From Myxococcales bacterium (GTDB lineage: Bacteria; Myxococcota_A; Polyangia; Polyangiales; Polyangiaceae): a stretch of DNA of 64,000 bases. Below are positions 1 to 8,161 of the stretch, in pieces (positions within the stretch are counted from its first letter, which is position 1; each line of letters starts with the position of its first letter). A model generated the notes under the pieces. The model saw nothing but the letters and a program-made list of their open reading frames with translations, had not been told where the DNA came from and did not search any database. A program made the translations under genes and the position numbers. The stretch spans positions 124,001 through 188,000 of the forward strand of contig JAEUKE010000153.1 in NCBI GenBank assembly GCA_016794345.1. Reading direction: 5' to 3'.

Positions 1-463
1 AGGCCCAGCCCAGGTTTCCCCATGACTTCTCGGGGGAGCCGTAGAGGATGTCCTCCGTGAGCGGCTTCAACACCTCGATGGCGTCGTCGTAGCGCTTCTC
101 GTGGACGAGGATGACGCCCAGCGTGTTGCGCGCGTCCCGCATGTCCGGGGAGGACTCGAGCGCCTTGCGCGCGTACCGCTCGGCCTCGGCGAACTGACAG
201 TCCGACGACGCAGGGTCTTTCTCGCAGAACGCGAGGTGGATGATGGCGCCGAGGTAGGCCGCGTCCGCGTTGTTGGCGTCCGTCTCGAGCGCCTCGCGCA
301 CCTTCGCGAGCGCCTCGCGGAGGTTGCCCTTGCCGTATTCGTCTCGAGCGACGTCGTAGACCGCGACGCTCTTCGGGTCCGCCGCGGCGCCGTCGTTCGA
401 TGCGCAGGCGGGACCGAGCGCCGCCAGCGTCACGAGGATAGCCAGCTCTTTTCGAACCTGCAC
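1..463 (-). CDS. TPR lipoprotein, C-terminus outside the window
   Basis: The reading frame runs from a GTG (codon 461-463) off the left edge with 154 codons visible. The N-terminus has a short charged stretch, a hydrophobic segment and a lipobox LGPAC with Cys20, so it is probably a lipoprotein. The rest is helical with tetratricopeptide-like repeats (around residues 45-75 and 95-140, e.g. ARNTLGVILVHEKRYDDAI). PilF/Tgl pilotins of type IV pili have the same architecture, but the visible part does not prove that role. It lies upstream of nothing else visible and is followed, in the opposite direction along the strand, by the Crp/Fnr gene at 564-1349. Confidence 0.7.
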   Translation of the reverse strand, partial: MQVRKELAILVTLAALGPACASNDGAAADPKSVAVYDVARDEYGKGNLREALAKVREALETDANNADAAYLGAIIHLAFCEKDPASSDCQFAEAERYARKALESSPDMRDARNTLGVILVHEKRYDDAIEVLKPLTEDILYGSPEKSWGNLGWA

Positions 464-563
464 GGAAGTTCCGGTAGCGTAGCCGACCGATCGCGTCAAC
501 CGAGCCCCTCTCGCGTGTCGGCCCACGTTCGGCCGACGGACGAGCGGGACGGCGCGCTCGGCC

Positions 564-1349
564 TCATCGACCTTCGTCGAGCTCGCCGCGGATCTCGTCT
601 TTCACGCCGAGCAGCGCGAAGAGCCGCCGCAAGGCGTCGAGGTCCGGGATCTCGAGGCGCTCGTCCGCCACGCGGAGGTACTGGCCCTCGCGCAGCTCCT
701 GGACGACGCGCTTCACCGTGTCCACGTCGAGCCCGACGCGGGTCGACAGCTCCATCGGCGAGATGGAGAACGCGACGGCGTGCCCGGGCGACTCGCTGTG
801 GTCCTTCTGGGCGAGCTTCAGGAGCGCGCTCACGACCTTCGACTGCGTGTCGCTCAGCATCATGATCTCGATCTGATCTTCCGCGTCGCGGAGCCGGCGC
901 ACGAGCTGCTTCACCAGGCGGCCCGCGACCACGGGGTTGCGCTCGAGGAGGTTCTGGAGCGTTGCCTGATCGAGCGAGAGCGCGAGGCCCGAGGTGAGCG
1001 CGATGGCCGTGGAGGAGCGCGGCGCTCCCGCGAGGAGGGCCGACTCACCGAACAGATCGCCCGGCTTGAGGACCATGAGCGAGCGCTCGACGCCGCGGAC
1101 GCGCTTGATGAGCCGCACGCGGCCCTCCTCCAGGAGGAAGGCGCTCGAGCCCTCCTCACCCTCCCGGAAGATGACGTCTCCGACCTCGAAACGCTTCCCG
1201 AACCGAGCGCGAAGGCGCTCCCCCTCGGACAGGGGCTCGTGATCGTCGAGCACGGAGCCGTCCATGTCGAACGCCGGCGGCTGCGACGGCTCCGCGGCGT
1301 CGCCTTCGGCGGTCGCTCCCGGCTGACCTTCGGGATGCGCATCGGCCAT
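564..1349 (-). CDS. Crp/Fnr-family transcriptional regulator
   Basis: A 261-residue protein. Residues ~45-165 form a cyclic-nucleotide-binding jelly roll (VGDVIFREGEEGSSAFLLEEG, then KPGDLFGESALLAG). A long dimerisation helix (RLVKQLVRRLRDAEDQIEIM) follows, then a winged helix at ~195-245 (LSTRVGLDVDTVKRVVQELREGQYL). No N-terminal cysteine cluster of the FNR [4Fe-4S] type is seen, so it is not a classical FNR. The effector is unknown. I chose the ATG at 1347-1349 because the conserved protein begins there; the frame stays open upstream but codes for nothing recognisable. The next upstream gene is tsaB (39 bp away). Confidence 0.85.
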   Translation of the reverse strand: MADAHPEGQPGATAEGDAAEPSQPPAFDMDGSVLDDHEPLSEGERLRARFGKRFEVGDVIFREGEEGSSAFLLEEGRVRLIKRVRGVERSLMVLKPGDLFGESALLAGAPRSSTAIALTSGLALSLDQATLQNLLERNPVVAGRLVKQLVRRLRDAEDQIEIMMLSDTQSKVVSALLKLAQKDHSESPGHAVAFSISPMELSTRVGLDVDTVKRVVQELREGQYLRVADERLEIPDLDALRRLFALLGVKDEIRGELDEGR

Positions 1350-1387
1350 CGCCGCAGATCCTACCAGTATCGAGTGGGATTCGTGGT

Positions 1388-2089
1388 TCACCTGGGGATC
1401 GCCGGACCGAAGGAGGGCTTGGCGTCGGGCTCCCGAACGTACACGGGTTTCAGCGGGCCGAGCGCCCTTTTTTCCGAGAGCCAGGCCTCGCCCACGAGCG
1501 CCACCGAGCTCGCACACGGCAGGTCGGCCGCCGGCGCGCGGACGATCGCGGGCGACGTGCCGAGGGAGCCCAGCTCGAGGGCGACCGCCCCCACGATCCG
1601 GGTGTCGGCTTCGGCGGCCCACGCCTCGAGCTCCGCCTGCGCCTCGGCTCGCGAGAGGTGACGCGAGGAAGCGAGCGGGTGCCCCGCGCGATCGTACGAG
1701 CCCAGGTACACCTCACCCTTCTTCGCATCGAGGACCGCGGCGATCCGAGCGACGCGCTCGTGGGGGCGCGCGCGCAGGGCCGCGTGCACCATCGACTCGA
1801 GCGAGCCGACCGACACCGTCTCCAGCCCGAGCGCCGCCGCGACCCCCGCCGCCGAAGCCACCCCGACTCGCACGCCGGTGAACGAGCCGGGGCCGACGTC
1901 ACACGCCACACCACACAGATCCGTCCGGCTCGCGCCGGCCTGCGCGAGGGCCTCGTCGATCAACGAGAAGAGCGCTTCGGCGTGCGCCTCGAGCACCTCG
2001 TGTGTAGCGAGCCCGAGCACGCGGCCGGCGCCGACGAGCGCGACGGAGCCACGAGGCGTGGAGGTCGAGATGCCGAGGACGAGCTTCAC
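1388..2089 (-). CDS. tsaB: tRNA t6A biosynthesis protein TsaB
   Basis: A 233-residue ASKHA-fold protein of the TsaB/YeaZ family. The N-terminus LGISTSTPRGSVAL is the usual phosphate-1-like strand. HAEALFSLIDEAL and the signature GVACDVGPGSFTGVRVGVA are family hallmarks. TsaB is the non-catalytic partner of TsaD and TsaE in making N6-threonylcarbamoyladenosine at position 37 of ANN-decoding tRNAs, in the cytoplasm. Length matches the family. tsaD and tsaE are not in the window. The gene is divergent from the TonB-like gene at 2144. Confidence 0.9.
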   Translation of the reverse strand: MKLVLGISTSTPRGSVALVGAGRVLGLATHEVLEAHAEALFSLIDEALAQAGASRTDLCGVACDVGPGSFTGVRVGVASAAGVAAALGLETVSVGSLESMVHAALRARPHERVARIAAVLDAKKGEVYLGSYDRAGHPLASSRHLSRAEAQAELEAWAAEADTRIVGAVALELGSLGTSPAIVRAPAADLPCASSVALVGEAWLSEKRALGPLKPVYVREPDAKPSFGPAIPR

Positions 2090-2143
2090 GTAGGCGAGGA
2101 ACCCGGTCGGGCGCTAGGTTGTCTCAACGGACCGCGGCTCGGC

Positions 2144-3094
2144 ATGGCGACGACGGACCTAGCAGACCCAACCGGACGAGACAAAGGCCTGGGAGGCGTC
2201 TTTGTCGTCGTGTCGTTCGTTGCGCACGCGTTTTTCCTGGTGACCTTCGCGGCGCTCGGCGGACGCGGCGGTGCCAAGGCGGAGGCGGCGCCGCCCGCAG
2301 CGACCTTGGCCCCAGCCGTCGAGGTGCTCGAAGACCAGGACGATCCACAGGCCGTGTCGGACGTCGCGGTGGACGAGCTCGCGGGCAAGGCGGGTGCAGC
2401 GCCACCGCCTCCGGCCGAGCCCAGCGAGCCGGCGATCGAGCTCCCTCCTCTGCCCGCGACCGCGCCGCGGCTCCCACCACCGCCGCGCTCACCGGCCTCG
2501 GCTCGCCCGAAGCCACAGCCGTCGGCTTCGCCGGCCGCGTCGGGGAGCGCCGAGGCCACGCCGGCCGCGAGCGCGTCGGCCGGACCGGGCGGAGACGGGC
2601 CCGGCTCGTCGCCGGACGACGGCGCGGGTCACGCGCGGAAGGCGCCCGACGTGGCCGCCCGGTTCAACAAGGAGCTTCCCACCTACGCGTCCCCGGTCGA
2701 GGGGTGGGCCGAGCTCGGCGACGGCGACGCCGGCGCGGTCACGTTCACCCTTGCGCTCGACGAGCACGGAAAGGTCGTCGCTGACAGTCTTGTCATCACA
2801 AAGACGAAGCCCGCGCCTCCCGCGCCGCTGGTCGAGTCCGTCCGGCGCACCCTGCTGGCGTTGCGGATGACGCTCGCGCTGCCCGACCACCCGGTGCGCG
2901 CCGGGCGGCTCACGCTCACCGTCCGCGCCAACGTGAAGCGCGGCGCGCCGCGCCCGGACATCCAAAAGTTCCGCATCGCGTCGGAGTACGAGAAGAAGAA
3001 GGGCCGAGGCGAGTTCGAGCTCGAGAGCGGCCTCCTGGTCACGTTTGCGCTCGAGGTCGTGGCCGTCGAGGTGGACGGCGGCGCGCCGAACTGA
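2144..3094 (+). CDS. Single-pass periplasmic protein, TonB-like
   Basis: A 316-residue protein. A short cytoplasmic N-terminus precedes one membrane helix at ~18-38 (VFVVVSFVAHAFFLVTFAAL). A Pro/Ala/Ser-rich linker follows (~45-165). A compact C-terminal domain starts near 180 (VTFTLALDEHGKVVADSLV, then VESVRRTLLALRMTLALP), resembling the two-strand/helix pattern of TonB C-terminal domains. This suggests energy transduction or envelope linking. No ExbB/ExbD or receptor gene lies nearby, so the partner is unknown. The start is the ATG before the transmembrane segment. It is convergent with the PrsW-like gene, with 6 bp between stops. Confidence 0.55.
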   Translation: MATTDLADPTGRDKGLGGVFVVVSFVAHAFFLVTFAALGGRGGAKAEAAPPAATLAPAVEVLEDQDDPQAVSDVAVDELAGKAGAAPPPPAEPSEPAIELPPLPATAPRLPPPPRSPASARPKPQPSASPAASGSAEATPAASASAGPGGDGPGSSPDDGAGHARKAPDVAARFNKELPTYASPVEGWAELGDGDAGAVTFTLALDEHGKVVADSLVITKTKPAPPAPLVESVRRTLLALRMTLALPDHPVRAGRLTLTVRANVKRGAPRPDIQKFRIASEYEKKKGRGEFELESGLLVTFALEVVAVEVDGGAPN

Positions 3095-3100
3095 AGCGGC

Positions 3101-4267
3101 CTACCGCTCGAGCCCCGCCCACGCGCCCGCGCAAGCCAGCGCGAAGGCGACCGGCCCGAGCGCGAGACCGAAGACAACGGCGACCGGCGCGGCGAGACCG
3201 AGGAGCACGACGAGGCCGACGATGGCGACGGCCGCAGCGAGCGCGGGCTCGAGCACCCCTTGCGCCGACGACGCGCGCGCGACGAGGAACCCGGAGACGG
3301 GGAACGCGCCGAGCGCCGCGGACCCGAGGAGGACGAGCGGTGGTCCGCTCCTGTCGAAGCTCACCTCCTGATCGACGGCCGCGAAGTCGACCCCCGCGCC
3401 GTGCCCCACGAACACCGAGCCGGCGATCATCGCGGTCAGCACGCCGGTGGTCACCAGAGCGCCGAAGAAGATCCACCGCAACATGAGCGGACGGTCGGGG
3501 CGCTTGAGCAGCGCGAGCTCGAGCTCTTCGATGGTCGGGGGCGAGAGCGGCAAGAGGCGCGACAGCCGCCGCTTGTATTTCGGATCGCCCATACGCAGGA
3601 GGTCGCGTCGAGCGACGAGCGCAGCGAGGCACGCCGACACGACGAGCGGCAGAGCCGCCCAGAGCGCGCTCTCGCCGCGTGAGAAGAGCAAGTAGTGGAC
3701 GAGCGCGGAGAAAAACACCACGACGAGGAAGGCGCGCGTGAAGGCCTGGCCTCCGAGGCGGCGGCGCCGCTCGCGGCCGAGCGCGAAGCCCCACATGCCC
3801 GTGAGCGCCACCTGCGCGGAGAAGCCGGCGAGCGCGCGGAAGACCGAGGCGGAGCTCACCGCGACGCTCGACAGGTACCCGACGGTCTCACACGTACCGA
3901 ACCCCGCCGCAGCGCCGATCGCCACGCGCATGGCGTCGTAGGGGACGCGCATGCGGTCCGAGCGAAGCCCCGGGATCGCGGCCGCGGCGCGCAACGCTTC
4001 GTTCACCGGCCCGACGACCAGGAACGCGTAGGCGATGGCGACGAACCCGCTCGCCGGCTGCGCGCCGAGGTCGAGCCCGGAGAGCCGCACCGCCGCGAGC
4101 TGCGCCGCCCTGGACGCGAAGTAGGCGACGACCCCCAGCGCGAGCGCGATGAGCCCCGGTCGGAAGGGCTGCAAGCTCCCCTTGTCGTCCCGGGCTACGA
4201 ACGGCCCGACGATCGCGAGCGGCACCACGCTGGCCGCGCCGATCACGAGCAGCTCGACCGGGCGCAT
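3101..4267 (-). CDS. Polytopic membrane protein, PrsW-like
   Basis: A 388-residue, very hydrophobic protein with roughly nine to ten membrane helices. Pieces resembling PrsW-family intramembrane metalloproteases are visible in order: VGPVNEALR (family: EE..K), GAAAGFGTCETVGYL (family: GFa.EN..Y), AQVALTGMWGFALG and FSALVHYLLF. Several usual metal-ligand positions (the second Glu of the first motif, the His of the third) are replaced, so it may be an inactive relative or only a structural analogue. Its ATG overlaps the upstream gene's TGA by one base (TGATG), so the two are translationally coupled. Confidence 0.5.
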   Translation of the reverse strand: MRPVELLVIGAASVVPLAIVGPFVARDDKGSLQPFRPGLIALALGVVAYFASRAAQLAAVRLSGLDLGAQPASGFVAIAYAFLVVGPVNEALRAAAAIPGLRSDRMRVPYDAMRVAIGAAAGFGTCETVGYLSSVAVSSASVFRALAGFSAQVALTGMWGFALGRERRRRLGGQAFTRAFLVVVFFSALVHYLLFSRGESALWAALPLVVSACLAALVARRDLLRMGDPKYKRRLSRLLPLSPPTIEELELALLKRPDRPLMLRWIFFGALVTTGVLTAMIAGSVFVGHGAGVDFAAVDQEVSFDRSGPPLVLLGSAALGAFPVSGFLVARASSAQGVLEPALAAAVAIVGLVVLLGLAAPVAVVFGLALGPVAFALACAGAWAGLER

Positions 4268-5136
4268 CAGAAATGCAGGCCGACGTTGCCTTGCAGCGCG
4301 AAGCCCGCCCCGTAGCCGGTGCCGCCTTGCGCGAGCGCCTCGGCCTGCGAGTCGGTGACGTCGGGGCGTGAGGTCCGGAGGCTCTGCACCTCGGCCGGGG
4401 AGAGGCCCGCACGCGAGAGCCCCATGAAGTCGAACGACGCCACCAGGCCGAGCGCGAGCAGCTCGACGGGGTAGAAGTCCACCCCTGCGCCGGCCCGCAC
4501 GTAGAAGCCGTTGATCCCGATCGACTCCGGCACCACACCGTCGAGGTTCGTCAGCGCGGCGTAGCCCGCGCCGATATCGAAGCGCGGCTCGACGAACCCG
4601 ACGGGGATCTTGAAGCCGACCTCACCGCCGATGCGCGCGGCCTGCCAGTCGGGGAAGAAGCCGAGCCGGCCGCGGACGCCGAGCGTGAGGAAGATGATCT
4701 GCGCGCCCAGGCCTGCGCTCACGACGCCGCCGTTGGCGGTCGTCTCGGTGAAGCCCGCGCTGAGGTCGGCACCGTCGATCTCGAACGTCTGCAGGCCGAG
4801 GTGCTCGTAACCTCCCTGCGCCTCGATCCAGAACCAGGACACCCCGCGCCCGGAGTCCTTCTCCTTCGACTCGTCGAGATCGCTCGTGAGCGTGGTGGGC
4901 GGAGGCTTCTGTTCCGCCCCGGGCTGCGGCGGCGGCTGCCCGTTCATGGGCGGGGGCGGCGTCAGCCCGCCCGCGTTCATCCCTCCCCACGGGTCGGGAG
5001 GCGGAGGCTGGGCCGGCGCGGCGGAGGACGGCGCAGGCGCGGTGGGCGCAGGCGCGCCCTGGGAGAATGACGGAGCTGTCACGAGGCACAGCGCCAGGCC
5101 GACGGCGCCTGCGGCCGCGGACGATCGGGGGCTCAC
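4267..5136 (-). CDS. Secreted Pro-rich, predicted outer-membrane beta-barrel protein
   Basis: A 289-residue protein with an N-terminal signal peptide (AAGAVGLALCLVTAPSFSQG). A proline-rich linker spans ~27-90. The rest is Gly/aromatic-rich alternating strands (WFWIEAQGGYEHLGL, VVSAGLGAQIIFLTLGVRGR, FVEPRFDIGAGYAALT, FYVRAGAGVDFYPVEL), ending in a C-terminal Phe (QGNVGLHF). That is typical of small outer-membrane barrels recognised by BamA. Ligand and function are unknown. The start is a GTG overlapping the stop of yacG by four bases (GTGA), and the stop overlaps the next gene's ATG. Confidence 0.6.
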   Translation of the reverse strand: MSPRSSAAAGAVGLALCLVTAPSFSQGAPAPTAPAPSSAAPAQPPPPDPWGGMNAGGLTPPPPMNGQPPPQPGAEQKPPPTTLTSDLDESKEKDSGRGVSWFWIEAQGGYEHLGLQTFEIDGADLSAGFTETTANGGVVSAGLGAQIIFLTLGVRGRLGFFPDWQAARIGGEVGFKIPVGFVEPRFDIGAGYAALTNLDGVVPESIGINGFYVRAGAGVDFYPVELLALGLVASFDFMGLSRAGLSPAEVQSLRTSRPDVTDSQAEALAQGGTGYGAGFALQGNVGLHF

Positions 5137-5309
5137 GTATCCTCCTTGGGGGGCTCGGCGACCGGCTCACCGGGGACGCGGTAAGTGCCGCCGAGCCAGC
5201 GCTGCAGGTCGACGAGCTTGCAGCGGGGTGAGCAGAACGGAAGGCTCGCGCCCTCGCGCGGCGCGACGCGTTTGCCGCAAATCGGACACTCGGCTTGCGA
5301 GCCCTGCAT
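5133..5309 (-). CDS. yacG: Zinc-ribbon DNA gyrase inhibitor YacG
   Basis: A 58-residue protein with a single treble-clef zinc site, CPICGKRV and PFCSPRCKLVDLQRWL. This matches the YacG (DUF329) family, whose E. coli member binds GyrB and inhibits gyrase. I chose the ATG at 5307-5309; a GTG six codons upstream (5325-5327) is possible. Usual length is about 60 residues. It is the first gene of a coupled trio with the barrel protein and the PrsW-like protein, 49 bp downstream of dnaJ. Confidence 0.85.
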   Translation of the reverse strand: MQGSQAECPICGKRVAPREGASLPFCSPRCKLVDLQRWLGGTYRVPGEPVAEPPKEDT

Positions 5310-5358
5310 CGTGCTGAACGCTAGCACGCCGATGGCGACGGCGCGGTCGGGTGATGCG

Positions 5359-6486
5359 TCAGAGCGCGATCTTCGCCGAGGCCGGAGGCGCCTCGTCCGC
5401 TTCTTTTTCCGCGTCGCGCTTCGCGCCGCCCGTGAGGACAGCGTCGAGCTCGAGCAAGAGCTCCCGCGCTCGCGCGGGCACCTGCTTCGGGATCTCGACC
5501 TGGATGACGGCGTGGAGCGCGCCGCGTCCGCGGCCGTCGATGCGCGGGACGCCGCGACCGCGCGTGGTGACCACCTCGCCGGGCTGCGTGCCGGCGGCCA
5601 CCTCGACCTCCACGGTGGAGCCGTCCGGCAGCTCGACCTCGCGGGTCGCGCCGAGCGTGGCCTCCGCGACGCTCACCTTCACGCGGGTGATGAGATCCTG
5701 GCCGTCGCGTTCGAACGCGGGATCCGGCGCGATGTCGACGTCGACGAAGAGATCGCCCGCAGGGCCGCCCTGGGTCCCCGGCATGCCCTGCCCCGGCACC
5801 CGCAGGCGCTGACCGCCGTCGATGCCGGCAGGGAAGGCAACGACGACCTTGCGCACCTTCTCCACGTTGCCGCTGCCGTGACACTCCGTGCAGGGCGTCT
5901 TCACCACGCTGCCTTCGCCGCCACACTCAGGGCAGGTCTGCGTGAACATCACGAAGCCGCGCGCAGTGGAGACCTGACCGGCCCCGCCACAAGCGCCGCA
6001 CGTCTTCCGCTTGGTCCCCGCCTTCGCGCCGCTGCCTTCACACGCCTCACAGGCGACCGGCGTGCGGAGCGAGACCTCGCGCTTGCAACCCACGAAGGAC
6101 TCCTGGAGCGTGAGCCGCTGCTGCACCCGCAGGTCCGCGCCTCGGGCGGGACCGTTGCGCCGGCGCCCACCCCCACCCGGCCGCGCGCCGCCGAAGAACT
6201 CCGAGAAGATGTCCTGGAAGTGGCTGAAGATGTCGCCCCCGAAGTCGGGCATCGACCCTTCCACCCCGGCGTGACCGAAGCGGTCGTAGCGGGCGCGCTT
6301 CTGGTCGTCCGAGAGGATCTGGAACGCCTCCGTCGCTTCCTTGAAGCGCTGCTCCGCCTCGGGATCACCCTGGTTGCGGTCGGGGTGATGTTTGAGGGCT
6401 GCTTGCCGATAGGCCTTCCGGATATCGTCCGAAGCAGCGCCCTTCTCCACCCCTAGCACTTCGTAATAACAACGCTTTTCAGTCAT
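5359..6486 (-). CDS. dnaJ: Chaperone DnaJ (Hsp40)
   Basis: A 375-residue class I Hsp40. J domain 1-70 with the HPD triad at 34-36 that stimulates the DnaK ATPase. A short Gly/Phe-rich segment follows (FFGGARPGGGGRR). The zinc domain has four CxxCxGxG motifs (CEACEGSG, CGACGGAG, CPECGGEG, CTECHGSG). The C-terminal substrate-binding domains include GDLFVDVDIAPDPAFERDG. All key parts are intact. dnaK and grpE are not adjacent. Confidence 0.95.
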   Translation of the reverse strand: MTEKRCYYEVLGVEKGAASDDIRKAYRQAALKHHPDRNQGDPEAEQRFKEATEAFQILSDDQKRARYDRFGHAGVEGSMPDFGGDIFSHFQDIFSEFFGGARPGGGGRRRNGPARGADLRVQQRLTLQESFVGCKREVSLRTPVACEACEGSGAKAGTKRKTCGACGGAGQVSTARGFVMFTQTCPECGGEGSVVKTPCTECHGSGNVEKVRKVVVAFPAGIDGGQRLRVPGQGMPGTQGGPAGDLFVDVDIAPDPAFERDGQDLITRVKVSVAEATLGATREVELPDGSTVEVEVAAGTQPGEVVTTRGRGVPRIDGRGRGALHAVIQVEIPKQVPARARELLLELDAVLTGGAKRDAEKEADEAPPASAKIAL

Positions 6487-6578
6487 GACCGGGGAGACCG
6501 GCGAGGCAAAAATGGCGCCTGCCGGCGGCGGAGCCGTGCGGCGACCATAAGGCTCTGGCCCTGCAAGTCAACTGCCAC

Positions 6579-6617
6579 AAAAGGCGAGCGCCGCACCGAG
6601 GTGGTGCGGCGCCTCGC
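6579..6617 (-). terminator. Intrinsic terminator of the dcw operon
   Basis: Just after the ftsZ stop, the minus strand has a perfect 10-bp GC stem (arms 6588-6597 and 6603-6612, 5-nt loop), extended by a bulged GCGAG/CTCGC outer stem. A TTTT run at 6582-6579 follows. This is a convincing Rho-independent terminator closing the division cluster. Confidence 0.75.
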
Positions 6618-6642
6618 GCTCGTCCAGTCTCGCGGGGCGAGC

Positions 6643-7929
6643 TCAGCTTCCGCGGCGCTGAAACGCCGGGGTGTCCCAGTCCGCGTCGAGCGGGGGAACG
6701 AAGCTGGAGCGCTCGCGGCCGGACGCGCCGAGCTCACGCGCCGGAGCACGCCTCGTCGGGACCGGAGCCGCTGCCTCCTCCGCCGGGTGAGACGATCGGG
6801 CGCTGGCGCGGCCGACCGACGCGGGCGCCTGGGGCGCGCGCTCGGCGAACCGCTCCGCGAACGACGCCTCCCGCGCGGACGGGGCGGCGAAGTGCATGTC
6901 GCGAACCTGGTGGGAGGGCGTCGTCCGGACCTGCATGGCCGAAGGCTGCATCTCCTCGAGCTGCCGATCGAAGCCGGTCGCGATGACGGTGACCTTCATG
7001 AGGTCGCCCATGTTCTCGTCCACGGCGGCGCCGAAGATGATGTTCGCGTCCTCGTGCGCCTGCTCCTGGATGTAGCTGGCCGCCTCCTCGATCTCCTTCA
7101 TCTTCATGTCGGGCCCACCGACGATGTTGATGAGCACGCCCATGGCGCCTTCGACCGAGAGGTCGTCGAGGAGCGGCGAGTTGACCGCCGTCTCGGCGGC
7201 GAGGCGGGCGCGGCCCTGGCCCTTTGCGCAGCCGGTGCCCATGAGCGCGCGGCCCATGTTCGACATGACCGTCTTCACGTCGGCGAAATCGACGTTCACG
7301 AGCCCGCTCTGGGTGATGAGATCGCTGATGCCCTTGATGGCCTGGTAGAGGACCTCGTCCGCCTTGCGGAAGGCCTCGATGAAGCTCAGCTCCTCGTCTC
7401 CCATGGAGAGGAGCTTCTGGTTCGGGATGGTGACGAGCGTGTCGACGTGCTCCGCGAGCATCGAGAGCCCGATCTCCGCGCGACGCGAGCGCTGCTTGCC
7501 TTCGAAGAGGAACGGCTTGGTCACGACGCCGACCGTGAGGCAGCCCTCTTCCCGCGCGAGCTGCGCGATGACGGGCGCCGCGCCCGTGCCGGTGCCGCCG
7601 CCCATGCCGGCGGTGACGAAGACCATGTCCGCGCCGGAGATCATCTCCTTCAGGCGCGTCACGTCCTCGAGCGCGGCCTTGCGCCCCTTGTCGGGATCCG
7701 CGCCGGCGCCGAGGCCACGCGTCACGCTGCCGCCGATCTGCACCTTGTTCGGGGCGAGGCCCGCGGCGAGCGCCTGGGCGTCCGTGTTCACCACGATGAA
7801 CTCCACGCCCTCGAGGCCGAAATTCATCATCGTGTTGACGGCATTCCCACCGGAACCGCCACAACCGATGACTTTGATGCGGGCCTCGTACCCGCTCTGA
7901 TCATCCGCGAACTCAATCGAGAAACTCAT
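6643..7929 (-). CDS. ftsZ: Cell division GTPase FtsZ
   Basis: A 428-residue tubulin homologue that polymerises into the Z ring. The GTP-binding tubulin signature GGGTGTG is at 110-116, with NTDAQAL and the T7 loop (NVDFADVKTVMSNMG) present. The disordered Ala/Ser/Pro/Arg linker ends in the conserved C-terminal peptide (DADWDTPAFQRRGS) that binds FtsA. A strong Shine-Dalgarno (GGGAGGGTT) precedes the ATG. It is the last gene of the dcw cluster, 232 bp from ftsA, so it may also have its own promoter. Confidence 0.97.
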   Translation of the reverse strand: MSFSIEFADDQSGYEARIKVIGCGGSGGNAVNTMMNFGLEGVEFIVVNTDAQALAAGLAPNKVQIGGSVTRGLGAGADPDKGRKAALEDVTRLKEMISGADMVFVTAGMGGGTGTGAAPVIAQLAREEGCLTVGVVTKPFLFEGKQRSRRAEIGLSMLAEHVDTLVTIPNQKLLSMGDEELSFIEAFRKADEVLYQAIKGISDLITQSGLVNVDFADVKTVMSNMGRALMGTGCAKGQGRARLAAETAVNSPLLDDLSVEGAMGVLINIVGGPDMKMKEIEEAASYIQEQAHEDANIIFGAAVDENMGDLMKVTVIATGFDRQLEEMQPSAMQVRTTPSHQVRDMHFAAPSAREASFAERFAERAPQAPASVGRASARSSHPAEEAAAPVPTRRAPARELGASGRERSSFVPPLDADWDTPAFQRRGS

Positions 7930-8129
7930 CGGAACCCTCCCGGGGGAACGCGACTGGAGACCTGGGTCTCTGAAAAGGGCCCGCCTTTCGAGCGGACCTG
8001 ATTTGCGACGATTTGTTTTCTGAACCGCTTGGACAGGCGCCTCTTCCCGTCTTCGGCGGAGGACCGCTGGGGCCGGTCAAGTCAAGACAACGGACAACTC
8101 AAACGAACTTCTCAAACGTGATACATGCC

Positions 8130-8154
8130 GCGTTCAGACCCTCGATCTGAACGC
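8130..8154 (-). other. Hairpin between ftsA and ftsZ
   Basis: A perfect 9-bp inverted repeat (arms 8130-8138 and 8146-8154, 7-nt loop) lies 8 bp beyond the ftsA stop. No T-run follows on the minus strand, so it is more likely an attenuating or mRNA-stabilising hairpin than a strong terminator. The rest of the 232-bp gap (7930-8161) shows no convincing promoter by eye. A second short inverted repeat (GAGACC/GGTCTC) lies nearer ftsZ. Confidence 0.5.
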
Positions 8155-8161
8155 ATGATGC

